A stretch of 64,000 nt of DNA, taken from assembly GCA_037178975.1 (NCBI GenBank), contig JASJZH010000002.1:6065501-6129500 (forward strand), written 5' to 3'. This stretch comes from Oscheius tipulae. Its lineage: Eukaryota; Nematoda; Chromadorea; Rhabditida; Rhabditidae. The position numbers and the translations under genes were made by a program. The notes beneath the pieces were generated by a model. The model was not told the DNA's origin and did no database searches. It saw only the letters and a program-made list of their open reading frames with translations. Below are positions 1 to 20,473 of the stretch, one piece after another; position 1 is the stretch's first letter; every line of letters begins with the position of its first letter.

Positions 1-894
1 CGTCTGTTCATTCTAACACTGTCACCCTCTGTAATCCTCAATGTTGTTAAAACGGTCTTCTGACTCTCTTCTAATGATAGATCCGATCTCCATTGCAACT
101 GCAAAAGTTAAATAGTTTGTCTTACACATCGCTGTTTAGATAGGGTCTCTTCCCAATAATTCATATGGAAATATTTTATAACATAATAGCAGTGTCAAAA
201 AATTCAGGGGTTTCATCTAGACAGCATTTATGAACTGTATCGGTTTTTTAAAAGTATCGGATGCATTCCAATAGTTCCATATTTTCACTGCGACTAGGAT
301 TCTTCCAATCTTCCATCTCAATTCGAATAGCAATCAGGTAGGCGCTCTCCAAAAGAATACCATTAAAATGTTTTGACTCTTTCAATCCACTCCCTAAAAG
401 ACAGTCTGTCTCCCCCTATCCGGTGTAATTAGCCTGTGTCCTTGTCCTTCCATTCCCTGCCCGTTCGGGGATTCCGGGACCTTTCTCTTTTTGTGGCCAG
501 TAATTGGCGTGAGAGACAGCCTAAAAGATGAATTTACAAAGAACAGTTCATAGCCCTAAAAAGCTCGTGATATCAACTAACAATATAAGTGTTTGAGTGC
601 AAAAAAAAGGGGGAGAAAAGAAATACAATCCCGCAAGGAAAGGCCGGGTGAGATTCTACCACAATGAAGAGGACCCATAGAAGTATGGTGGAACGTTAGA
701 TAGTAAGAGTTGTATGACTAGAACGGGTGACGGGCGGACGGGAGCAGCTCGGTCGAACAGACCAAAAGGGGGTGAGCAAGGAGCAGTTAGGCCGAGCTGC
801 TCGCCACTGGGAAACGGTTTGAAGATCACCAAGAAACAGATCAGTTGGAAGGAGGGAGATCAAGTTCACGACCAGCGTGGACGGAGATTTCGGC
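1..894. other. Non-coding left edge, downstream of folliculin
   Basis: This stretch lies beyond the stop codon of the minus-strand folliculin gene and should contain its 3' UTR. I see no exon chain with matching splice phases on either strand. The short open frames around 696-926 overlap each other on both strands and have no family resemblance. Confidence 0.5.
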
Positions 895-9244
<8,350 letters not shown>

Positions 9245-9267
9245 CCTGTTGAATTGGCTCCTAGCTT

Positions 9268-11433
9268 CTGAAAATGAGATGATTAGAATAGGACATTGAG
9301 ACAACCGCAGCTGCGTTACTGGGAATGAGGGCAGGAGTGTGGGAAAGGACAGAGGAGAGGTCAGAATACAGCCATGACGGTATTACAGGGGCTAGGGAAA
9401 GTTCAGTCGAGGGTCAGTGTTGAGAAGAAGAGTGTCTGGAGGATAGTCATGAGTCTAGTGCTGTACATGGATACTGGGAGAGGTCGGGTGAAAAGGTGAA
9501 GCTAAGCTACAAACCATGTACACAGTGTTCAGAAGTCAAAAAAGGTAGAAGTGCAGCAAGTGCAACATCATACAGGATACAAACTAGAAAAATAGGCTTC
9601 TCTGGAACCGTATACGGGAAAAGGACAGAGTAGGTATAAGAGACTGGGGCAGGTCAGAGGAACATGGGACCGAATTTCGTACCGTGAAGTAGAGAGTACA
9701 GCTAGGCAAATAAAGATCTTTTTGGTTGACTAGGGATACTGAAGGAAAGGAGCCTGTCACTCTGTCTCCGGCAAGGAAACTTACTTTTTGTCTGGTAGCA
9801 GCTGCTGGGCATTCGAGAGAAAAAAAATAGCTGGCGAGAAGACCACAGGAGAGCATTGGGTAGAATAACTTGAGTAACTCCGAAGCAGAGACAGATTAAG
9901 CATTACAGAACTTGACAAGTTACCCTAAATCAGGCGGAACAACTTTATGGTAAGTTGTCAAGTCCTGTCAAACATGATCCACACTTCCTTTTGGGTTATT
10001 CTACCCAGTGCTCCCGACGACTCGTCGTCCGATTCTCGTCTACCATCTTCAGTAGCTACTACCGTACCCAGTGCAAGTTTTTTTGAGGAGAAGTCTCTCT
10101 GTTCCTTTGTCTCTGTTTTTCTGTCTCTCTGTCTACCTCTCTCTCTCTCTCTCTGTCACTTTTTCCTCCCCTCTTTCTGGCTGTTAAGAGGACAAGAGTG
10201 AAATTGGACTGTTTAAAGGAACTGGGAACACTTTAATCTTGTCGTGTTTTCATCGAAAAGTTATTAAGATGAGTTGTCTCCCGGCAGAGAAACTATTGAC
10301 AAAAAATAAGGGAGAAAACTTCACAAACCTCTTTCGGGAGTTGTTATGCTCGAATCTGTGCTTCTAACTTTAAGTTTCTTGCTTTATATCAGGCTTTAAA
10401 ATAGTAGAACTCCATATAAAAAGTGTGAACACTTTCAAAACATGTTCGGAAATAAAATTTGAATAACAGCTTGCAGCTGACCAAAACAGCTGACTCACTT
10501 GGAGCCCCTACTAAAAATACTAAAAGAATCATGACTCACCTGCATTCCTCAGTCTAGCGTCGTTTGTCCAGCCTCTTCACACGAACGATAGTCACAAAAA
10601 AAGGTGATCACAAGAAAAACCTTGGTCGAGAGCACGTGAATTGTCGGTTATAGCCTGAAAAACTGGGACAATCCGGTGCGTCATGCGAGGTCGGTAGCGC
10701 TCAAAGTGCAGGCGCATTTTGGGTGCGTGGTCAGCTCTCTTTTTGACCTTGTTTACCTGAAACCTTCCCGCCAAATTCTTAATTGATAATTTTAAGCACT
10801 CTATAGCATCTCTTAAAAATTATAAGCTGGAATATGAATTGAAGAAATAATGCATGGGAAATACCCCAAATATGGTATTTGAGCTGAAATCGATACCCAA
10901 ACCGCTTTTCCGAATACTGAACTAGAAACTGCTATTTATTTATATAGAAAATGCCCATCTACAACTTTTTTGAAAGTAAGACACTTTAAGATTTCCACTT
11001 AGCCTACTGCTCGGTCTTCTCTGTTATCATTCTGTCAAGCTACCAGTCTAAACTTATGGCTTCGGACATGTTTTTCCATTTCACCGGTAAAGTATAAGAA
11101 ACGGTCTAACTAAAAGAATCGAGATATTCTATTACTTGCTGATATCGTTTACTGGAACAACGAACTAAAGTTTAAAATCACTAATTTATTAAAGTTGAAG
11201 AAGAACATGATACAGAAAAGTGACAACTATAAAAAATTGATATCGAGGCTACTAAACAGACACACGCGCACGTTATCAACTGCTGTCACAGCAATCAGCT
11301 GATTTGCTGCTCTGATCCCGTGCTTCCTGACTTATCCGAACTCTCCCTTTCGCACGCTCATCGTTCTCGCCTCGCTGTCTCTCTGTCTCTCTGACTACCA
11401 CTCTAACTCGATTTTTCAGACTTCCAATGGGAC
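9268..11433. other. Intergenic space between folliculin and TEX2
   Basis: The two genes are divergent, so this 2.2 kb holds both promoters. It contains a short inverted repeat at 9904-9970 and a CT-rich patch near 10130-10155. A minus-strand frame at 10592-10774 is open but starts with TTG and matches nothing I know. No further gene is supported. Confidence 0.5.
9904..9970. repeat. Inverted repeat with ACTTGACA core
   Basis: The left arm reads ACAGAACTTGACAAGTTACC. The right arm, read in reverse complement, is ACAGGACTTGACAACTTACC. The arms are about 24 bases and are separated by about 17 bases. Related ACTTGACA hairpins occur at 36168 and 43218. Confidence 0.6.
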
Positions 11434-14400
11434 ATGTCTAGAAGTCGGACCTCGTCGTCCTCCTCGTCAAGAGTCTCCTTCGCCCCCGTCCGTCTCAATG
11501 ACCTGAAGAACAAATACGACGACTATGGGCTGAGCAACTCGGATCTCATAGATGAGGAGGCCATAGAGGCCACCGTGAGTTTTACCGAGAGTCCAAAACG
11601 GGAACAATCACAGGAATCGGTGGCTTCTTCAGCTGTTGGAGTGAGTTTCAAGTGTTTGTGTAGTGCTGCAAGTGTTTCTTATTTAATCAAAGTGTGCTCT
11701 GGGGGTAGAACATTGGTGTTGGTCCTTTCTATTCACGTTGTTCCTGTGATAATTCCCTCCTTATCAAACGGAACACTTTCAAACTAGCAATGAAAAATTG
11801 TTCCGGCCCTCAAAATAGTCAGCATCTTCAATACAGTCACAAAACATCCGATAGAAATGAAGACACTCTTCTTCCGCCAGCTGTTAGACTGCTCATACTC
11901 CTATCTCCCCCTTGACAATGTTTGAAAGATTGTGGAACACCGTTCGTAGAAGAAGAACTTTTATCGTGGTAATATCGTAAAATATCTTGATCAGAGTCTT
12001 TGAATAGGATGCCACAATATTTTGGTTTCCCGCCTTCCTTCTAAAGACAACACATTTTGAACGCATAGCTTCCGTTACTAGCTAAATCGCGAAAGTCATG
12101 TAGTAGACCGGCTCTATACCGTAACTAATTTGCAAATAAGGTCTTCACAGAAAAACTAACATTTTAAAGGATAGGTTGGAAGCGTTATATTTCGGCTTAT
12201 TTGGTGCAGAATGACCGAAACAGGCTGTGAAGGCGGAATCTACAGTAGGAACTTGGTTCTCAGCACCCCGATATTTTAGATCAGATCCAATACTCTGCAA
12301 AGCATGGGTACACTTTATCTCATCTTTCGACTAAAGAGTGCGTATAAAGGTGAACGTGGGTGTGCGCTCAAGTGGTCAACAACATGTTGTTTCGCGGCCA
12401 TAGGAAGATTAATGCTACTGGGTTTGTTGAAAGGGACAGTAAACAGAAGTTAGCTGGAAAGATATTTGAACCCCAATCCCAAGCTAGAAAGTACTAACTC
12501 GTAATCTGATAACTGATCTTAAAAAGAACTGTCTCCCTCGAGGTGTGGCTCGCGCCCAAAACAAAAAGCAATTCCAGTTATGAAACAGAAAGAGAGGTCT
12601 GTCAAGTATTACAACAATGAGCGGTCTTTTGATTCCGGGCACAACATAAAGCACCTTGTTTGTTGACCAAAAGTGCAGTCAGTCGGACCCGTTTCGTCAC
12701 ATGTTGTTTACGGGAGCACGCACTATTCTATTGGCCTCTGTCTACCCCACTCTTCACGGGTTTCTGCGACAAAATGGTCTCAAGCAGCTCGGCTCCTAAC
12801 TCTCGACGTGGCTCGCTTTCCTTCAAAGCTTTCTACGAGGTAGTCTCTCCCTCTTAACAAGATGAAACGGTCGGAATTGGATGTGCGCCTTGATTTGCTC
12901 TCTGTGTTTTCATCACGACAGCATTGATTCTCCGAGAGAGGAGAGGCTCCGGCGCTTCTTCTATTATTTTTGACCCGCAATCATCCAAAAATGTTTTCTT
13001 CCCCTTCTTTTATAAATACCCTCTCTTATCATTGCTCATTTATGCTCGAGCCCTACTACAAGATCAACCCCTTCACAGCTATGCGGGTATCTCTCCGTTT
13101 CAGTTTTAGTGCCTTTTTATTTGCCATTTGAGGGTGTGAAGCTCTCGCAGCCAGTGTGTGTCATCATAACAAACATAATCATCTTTCAATCGACCAGCTA
13201 GCTCTCTTTGAGTCTCTCTCCCTGCCTCTTGACGCCTATTAATCGCTCTACAGCCTTTTTCGATTTTGACTCGCGGAATATCTGAATTTTCGGAAATTGC
13301 TGTTTGGTTACTAGGTTCTTTCAAAAATATTGTAGAACTTAACTTCCTTTGTTGGTTTCGAGAACATAGTAAGATGTCATATTACATTCTCCTACTCGGA
13401 CAAAGACATGAGAATCGCAAATTGTCTGAAACAATTTTAGCCTGAAAAGTATCAAAATTGAGACCTACTTGCTTTTATAAACAAGTAAATCTATTTAAAA
13501 GGTGTCTAGATGTGTAGTCGGTACCAATTTCAACTTCTGCTTAAACTGCGTCAATATTTTATTCTGTCCGACACCAAAATATTCGTGATACCACGTTGTC
13601 CTAGCCAAAAGTTTGATATTGCACGCCGTGAGAACATTCCCATCTCTTAAAAACACATGTTCCTTGTTCAGATGCCTGATGAACATGTGATTCCTGCTGG
13701 AGGAGAAGAAAGCGATTCGGGCAGTGCCAGCGTTGACAAAGCTTCCCTGGGCAGCAATGATTCAAAGGTAAACTTTAACATTGTTTTCTTCATTTTGAGG
13801 TCATCTTTAGGACAGAAGCGTGATAGGAGAGTTTATCGACAAGTCGAAAAACAAAGTGAAGAAGTTGGTGTCAAAAAAAGAAAAGTCAAAGTCCCCATCA
13901 GGTTTGGTTTACTGCGAATGACGTGTTTGCTTGTTTTTGCCATCGAGATAGTCTGTGTTTATCACTTTCTGTTTGAGAGAGAAGGGAGAGCACGTGTGTT
14001 ATCAAAGGCTCGTTTTTCAGAAACAATTGAAGAGACGAGGGTCGAGGATACTTTCGTAATGCAACCAAATCATGTACCGATGAGGCTATCGATGAGTGAG
14101 GTAGTCAGCAGTTCAGCCGAGGTAAATAAAAAAAAAGACATAGATAGAGAGACAGAGATACGGGAGACTTACCGTCGGGGGTAGCTTCAGTAGCGCCCCT
14201 AGTAGAAAGCCGATAACTTCGAAAACTCGAGAGAACCAACTGTCCTCGAATAAAAGCGTCGACTGAAACGGAGGGAACTGAATTAGCAGACTTAAGGTTA
14301 ACGTGTCAATTGCTTTTAAAATTTATTTACAAGCGCCTTGGAGTCTTGCTCTCTCGAAAGCTTGTCGTCAGTTTCTTGACTTATCAGTGGCTGCTACCAG

Positions 14401-17143
14401 ATCAAAATAAGTTTCCTTGGCAGGCAAAAGAGTAGGCATAGAGACAGTTAGAGAGTGGAAGGATAAACGGGGAACGGAGACAGATAAAGAGGCACAGAGA
14501 GAAAAAAAACAAATTAGAACTTTCAGATCCCTGCCCCTGTAGAGCAACCTCCAAGCCTCATCGGTCCTGGTTTTGGATACTCTCTGGCTCAGCGGTACCG
14601 AACTATGCCCTTCTTCCAACAACGAGTCGCCATATGCGTCATCCTTTTATCCTTTACCTTCCTTTTCCCAGGTAGTCTGTCTTTTTTCGATCCATAACAA
14701 ACGATTCAGGCTTCCTGTCCGGTATTCTCTGGGGTTTCTACGCGTCCTTTATCGGCTTTCTCTACCTATTCGTCTCGGATCCTAAACCAAAAGAACCTAT
14801 CATGTCCGACGAATCGTTCCTGATCGCGGATCACATAGATATTGCCAGCGAAGCCGAAGTCAGCTTTGATGGTAAAGGGCTAGGAGTTGGTGACGGGATC
14901 ACGTACAAGGTGAGGTGGTACGGGAGATAAATACAGGGAGCAATTTAAGGGCTGGATGAACGAACTGAAAATACGATACTCTCCGGCCAACTTTCATGTG
15001 AACAACACCCATTCTGTCTTGGTCAGACTGGAAGGAACAACGTTGAGGATATCGAGGCCGGCCAAAACTGTTCTGAAACACGCGTTTCATGAGGACCCTA
15101 CCCTGAAGAATTCACAGCCTTCGATGATATCCCAGACCATTTACGACCTTAGCGATGCGCGGGTAAGCTTTGTTTTCAATTTTTGACAAGAAAGTTTTCA
15201 GATCTCTCTCCGACCGAAAAGGCTGGCTGCAAGAAGATGGTGGAGTCGCAAGTACCCAATTCACATTCGATTCGCTACCAAGACTTCAGCTCTGGCTGAA
15301 ATTGATATGACCAACAAGACCATGACAAGGTTCAACTCTTTTTAACAATTCCTATTCAGTTCTTAGATCAGCATCGTTGCACCCAGTCGGTTCCGGCCCA
15401 GATGGTCTTCCCATTCTGTCAGAGATTCCCAAAGTTTCGGCAGAAGATCCCGGGTACTCTGCTGAAAGCGAAAGCAGTGACGATGAAAAGAGTAAGATTT
15501 TTCGCATGGCTATAGTTACAAAAATAATTCAGATTCACAGACAGAGCTCCATCGTGCGAGTTCCGCCAACGATCTGTCCGAATTCAATTCAAAGGCTGAC
15601 GGTCTGTCAAGGAAGGCCAAGGGCCGGTCGATCTATCTCTTCGCGAGAGCTGCCAGAGAAAAAGAACGCTGGTTCCATCTATTGAGAGAAGCATGTTCAA
15701 AGTCAAAAATGCTGTCTGGAGGAGTGAAAATCATGAAGAGGAGCAACAGCTGTGATCCAACCAAAATCACACAACTTCCTAAAGAGACGGATGAGTCCAG
15801 GAGATCCAGTCCGGCTGAAGCGGCTATGGAATACATCCACTACCAGAAAAACCATGTGCAGTTTGCCAAGTAAGTATTTCTTTCACCATCAAAATTGTAT
15901 TAACTTTTAGACAAATGTACGACGTATTGGCAAGAGCTGTGGCCACTCCTGAACGTGGTTCAATAGTTTCCGTGGACTTAGGAACGATGAAATGGCAGCC
16001 TGGAGTGCGAGAAGAGAACTCGGACCTCGTGGAGAGTATCAACTCTTTGGCTACTAGGATCTTCTTCGATTTCTGTCGTGATCAGTTCTGGCTCGACGCG
16101 GTCAAGCAGAAGATTCAGAGCAAAATTGCTACCATTCATGTATGTCCACTGTTTTTCTTCCTAAAAAGTTTCTCAGCTACCGTACTTCATTGAAACTTTG
16201 GATGTGTCAGAATTGGATCTGGGAATTACAGCTCCTCGTATATCTTCCTCTTATTCTCCGAAGTTTGACGAATGGGGACTCTGGGTCGATTTCGACTTCA
16301 GCTACCAAGGACTGATCCGTCTGGTTATTCAGACCAGTGTGAACTTGATCAAGCTGAAGTCTGGATCTCATTCGGTTAGTTTTTTGGCGCTTTAGGCTAT
16401 AGGCCGTACTGTGTCCTGCACATCTCCTCTCGCGTTTCGCACGAGCACGTCTGTTGATGGCGTCTTTTTTTACTTCTCTGCTGTTACAATTGTCTTTCAT
16501 AAAATTTTCATTTTCAGGTAGAGACTGAAAAAGAAGTTTCCCGTTTCACTGATTCCGTCCGTGCTACTCGATATTCCGACGATGATGTTCCAGAAAGTCC
16601 AGAAAGCAGTCCCGACGAGGACTTTGGCTCAAAGAATGAACACGAACAGTTTGTAATTTTGTTTGCTTATTGTAACTTGTGACTTCAGAAGGAAAGAACG
16701 CCGCAGCAAAAAGATTCTCTCTTTCGTCGAGAAAGCTGCCCAAAGTACTTTGTTTCAAAAAGCCTCGAAGATTGCGAGCGTTGCCAAACTGATGGAAGAG
16801 TTCTCTTCAACGCCACTCATTCTGAACGTTGAAATTTCTTCACTCGAGGGAACGATGACTGTTAATATCCCGCCGCCTCCTTCCGATAGACTTTGGTAAG
16901 GACTTTTATAAAACAATGTACAAACATAAATTTAGGTACGCATTCCGCAGATTTCCAAAAATGTCCATCAAGGCTGTGCCTCAAGTGGGCGATCGATCAG
17001 TCGACTTTACAACAGTTTCCGACTGGATTGAGTCCAAGATCCAACTGCTCATCACCAAAAATCTGGTCTGTCCGAACATGGACGACATCATCTTGCCTGT
17101 GATGACTGGAAACACTCTCTTGCAAATGGGTTATAACCGCTGA
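11434..17143 (+). CDS. TEX2: TEX2, SMP-domain lipid-transfer protein, 15 exons, about 871 aa
   Basis: TEX2 proteins sit in the ER membrane and move lipids at contact sites through an SMP/TULIP barrel. Exons: 11434-11640, 13672-13767, 13811-13901, 14021-14121, 14527-14671, 14710-14909, 14950-15162, 15202-15329, 15367-15491, 15533-15869, 15911-16139, 16177-16374, 16518-16648, 16689-16895, 16936-17143. All phases agree. A Ser-rich cytosolic head is followed by a hydrophobic hairpin (about residues 190-230, including VAICVILLSFTFLFP). A PH-like region begins with GWMNELKIRY near residue 281 and ends with the tract ERWFHLLREACSKSK. The SMP domain occupies about residues 545-871 (SINSLATRIFFDFCRDQFW, then ELDLG). 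Intron 1 is about 2.0 kb; the others are mostly short. ATG 11434 was chosen because the ATG six bases upstream runs into a stop after four codons, and a TTTTTCAG acceptor lies just before it. Confidence 0.92.
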
Positions 17144-17996
17144 TATCTTTTCAAGACTTCATGCCCTGTGATGTTTTGCCTACGTGTCTGTATTTTTTTG
17201 CTTCCCCATCACTTAATCTGTAATACTTAGCCTCAGTACCTTTCCAATGCGAGCTTTAGATGTGATCTTGGTGTACATATTGCTTTATTTATTCTGGCCT
17301 TACAAATCTATTAAATATGAAATTTGGGAGATAGTTTATTCTGATTGTAGACGCAGAAAAGATTAATACAAGAACAAAAGGAAAAGCAAGATACAATGAT
17401 AAACAAAGCTTATACAACTATGTCTGACAGCAGAGCTGACATTTTGTTTTCTAGCGCTTGTTGCCAGTCCGGATACCCCGGAGTGGCTGATCCAAAAACT
17501 TTGGTTACTGACGCATAGTCAAGCTATGGTCGGAATCCCTTAGTACCTTGAGATACTGGGTAAAAACCGACGCTGCAGTCGGCGGCCGACTCTATACATT
17601 CCCCCGACCGGCGAGACGAATCGGCATAGGCCGCAGCTTTCTGCCGCAGAGACGCAGAGACAAAGCGAGAGAGTAGAGAGCCCAGAGTGCGTGTGTCAAC
17701 ACATACCATCTAATGGTGTTTTGTCTCTCAATCCGTTTCTTTTTTCAATTTTCTGTCAATATTTCATTTCTACTTACTCACAACCCCTCTCTGAACTCCA
17801 AAATATTATTATCAGTATGAGTCACGTGACCTTCTGATGAAGGTTGGGGAAACCCGCCAGACCTAATGGATCTCATACTGACCATCTGCTCCATGTCTCT
17901 CTTCGCTCACATAGAGCCTAGCAACCGAATTTCGTTTTAGAACCGGTCTCATAACTACCACCACGCAAAATGCACAAGTTCTAGCATCAATGGAGC
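17144..17996. other. TEX2 3' UTR and intergenic space
   Basis: AT-rich sequence follows the TEX2 stop. A TATTAAATATG stretch near 17312 could serve as a weak polyadenylation signal. The open frame at 17524-17709 on the minus strand has no ATG start and no neighbouring exons. I see no additional gene. Confidence 0.5.
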
Positions 17997-20271
17997 ATGT
18001 CCTTCCAAGAAATCGGCAAACTGGTAAGTTATTCCAGTCCTTTAAAAGTTAAGAAATCAGAATCCAAATGCCTTCGACTTGGAGACTGTTCTAACTCGAG
18101 CTGTCTACCGGGTACTCAACAATAACATTCACGATTTTACGAGTAACAGCGTTGAGAAACCTAAAGTGGTAAGATAATACAATAATTAAACACAGTAGAT
18201 CGTTTTAGCACTTTCAAGGAGTAACAAACCATGGCCAGGTTCGTCTGGTGGCCGAGCAGTTGTGTAGAAGAATTGAGAGAAGGTAGGACACTTTCTTAAT
18301 CCTATAAGTGCCCATGTTGTAGATACGAGAGAAAACTGCAAGAAGAATTGGAAAAGGAGCGAGGAAGAATGGAACGGAAACTAGGACAGATAAAAGAAGA
18401 GTACCGAGAAGAGTTGGATCATAAAAAGAAGGAGTTAGCTCATGAGAAAACATTTCTGGAGGAAAGGATGAGGGAAAAGGAACGAACTCTGCAGCACATG
18501 ATGGACATCAGAGCACTGGTAGGTTTTCCAATTTTTCATTAATAAAATTCATGCACAGGACAAAGAAACATCGATTGATGTTCAACGTAAAGTTTTGGAA
18601 AATAGACAGCTAGAGCTTCGCTTGGCAGCTGAACGACTGGAAAAGGCAAATGAAGAGTTCAAGAAAAGAATGAAGGACGAGCTCGAAAGTTTGCGCTTGG
18701 AATGGGAAAAGCTAGCCCTCAGAGAGACGGAAATGAGCACTGTGAAGTAGGCTGACTTATTTTTCTGTTTAGCTATTTTCCTTTATAGCGTCGATCTCTC
18801 CCAAGCAAGAAGCATCCAAGAGCTGAAGCGAAAGGTAAATGAAGCCTTGAAGGATGCTGAAACTTTGAAAAAAAAAGTGCTGCAAGTAGAAAAAGAAAAG
18901 GAGGAGCTGACAATGAAAAATACCAATCTTGAGGTCAGTCGCAGTAATGGTGGTATTGAAGTTAGTTTAGGAAGAACTACGATTGACGCTGTTCCGTATG
19001 AGAGACCGTGACTCATCCGGAGGTTCCATTCTAGTCAAGGAGATTCTCGATCAGAATGCTAAGTTAAAAGAAGACCTGCTGAAAAACGAGGTGGGCATCC
19101 TTTTTGCTCGATAAATGAAGCTTCCAGATGCGATCACGTTCTGACAGTTCATCTGAGATTAGCCGACTTAAAGCTGCCCACCAAAAGCAAGAAGAGGCTC
19201 AAAACCTAAAAATAAAAGAGCAGCAGCAAATTATTGAACTTATGGTATGAGCCTTTTCTGTATAGTTGTATCAAGAGCTGTAGAACACCCGAATCCGTCA
19301 TCTGACCGCGGAGAAAAATTATCTGAAGGAGGAGTTGAAGGAGGCCAAGCGAGAAAACTATTACCAGAAGGGAAGGGAGAAGAAAAGGTCTGATTTGGTT
19401 TAAATAAATGCAGAATGAATAAATTTTTAGAGAGAAGGCAAAGCCCGTTGCTTTTTCTTCATCAAATGAGAGCCTCTCTTCAAGTGAAGCATCATCCATC
19501 TCCAACGGATCCATTGAAATTGCAAACTTTAAGAAACGAATGTCCAGTCTCGACCACATTGCCAAGGTCACAACGCAATAAAGTCTAGTAAACTTCAATT
19601 TCAGCAACTAGACGCCTCTGTAGAGATATTAACGATGACAGCTTCACATAAACGTCAGCTTGGTGACGATACGGTAACCTTTAATGTTTACAATATAAAA
19701 AGTTTTTTAGCATCACGGCTACGACGATTTCTGTCGCGGAATTATACAAAACGGTGGAGGGTATCATCCGCACAGCTCCCCAGTTAAACCACTAGAAAAG
19801 ACTCAGACGTACTTCAGTGAACCTAAGAACCCCGAACCAACACCCGAAAAAATTGTATCAGTTTCGGCCAGGATCCAAGAAAAGCCGAAATCCCCGGTAC
19901 CTGTGGAAGTGTCACCACTCCCAGTTGAAAGCGAGTTAGAGAAGAAGCTGAGGGAACGAAACGAGCAGATGAATCGAAAAATTTCCGTGACAGTTGCGAG
20001 TGAAGTAGGTTCTAATTTGTAATTTTTTGTAAAACGCAATTCAGGAGCCATTAATTGAAGTAACTAAAGAAAATCCTTTGTTTCAACCGGTAACTGCTAG
20101 CTCGGCAATGGCTGACTACATGAGTATGTTCAGTCGACCAGCTGAGGTTTGTTTTTCTACAAAAATTAACTGTGCTCGTTAAAGCCTTCCGCTCAACTGG
20201 CTGATATTGATCTCCCGGAAGAAGTTCAACTTGATCCCGTCGCCAAGTCCGATGACGAGATCGACTGGTAG
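17997..20271 (+). CDS. Coiled-coil protein, possibly OFD1-like, 14 exons, about 588 aa
   Basis: Exons: 17997-18023, 18061-18168, 18209-18282, 18323-18518, 18559-18746, 18789-18933, 18971-19090, 19128-19244, 19284-19387, 19431-19566, 19605-19673, 19711-20004, 20045-20146, 20185-20271; all phases agree. A short ordered N-terminus (FDLETVLTRAVYRVLNNN) leads into a long coiled coil (about residues 70-400, rich in E, K and L heptads). A Ser- and Pro-rich linker follows, then an acidic tail ending DDEIDW. The overall plan resembles OFD1: helical head, long coiled coil, an ENPL segment, and an acidic end with a final Trp. OFD1 is a centriole and cilium-base protein. The likeness is one of layout and short motifs only, so any coiled-coil centrosomal protein is possible. 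The start at 17997 is the only nearby ATG whose frame is in phase with exon 2. Confidence 0.8.
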
Positions 20272-20473
20272 TCTTTCATACCCGTAAATATCATCAATCT
20301 AGTCTGCTTTCTAGTCACATTGATCTCATAAACGATTCGATCTCTTATTCAAAGTTTTCCCGCGAACTGATGTTGTATGTCATTTAGTACTTTGTGAACT
20401 ACACCTGCAACCCATAGTTGACTGTTAGAAAACTTCTAACGCAATTAAGTCAGCCATTTAGGAATATGAGACG

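Noticed and set aside
10592-10774. Minus-strand frame between folliculin and TEX2
   Set aside because: Starts with TTG, has no neighbouring exons in phase and resembles no family; could at most be a 5' UTR exon.
13106-13324. Minus-strand frame inside the first TEX2 intron
   Set aside because: TTG-type start, charged but featureless, with no splice partners; chance frame.
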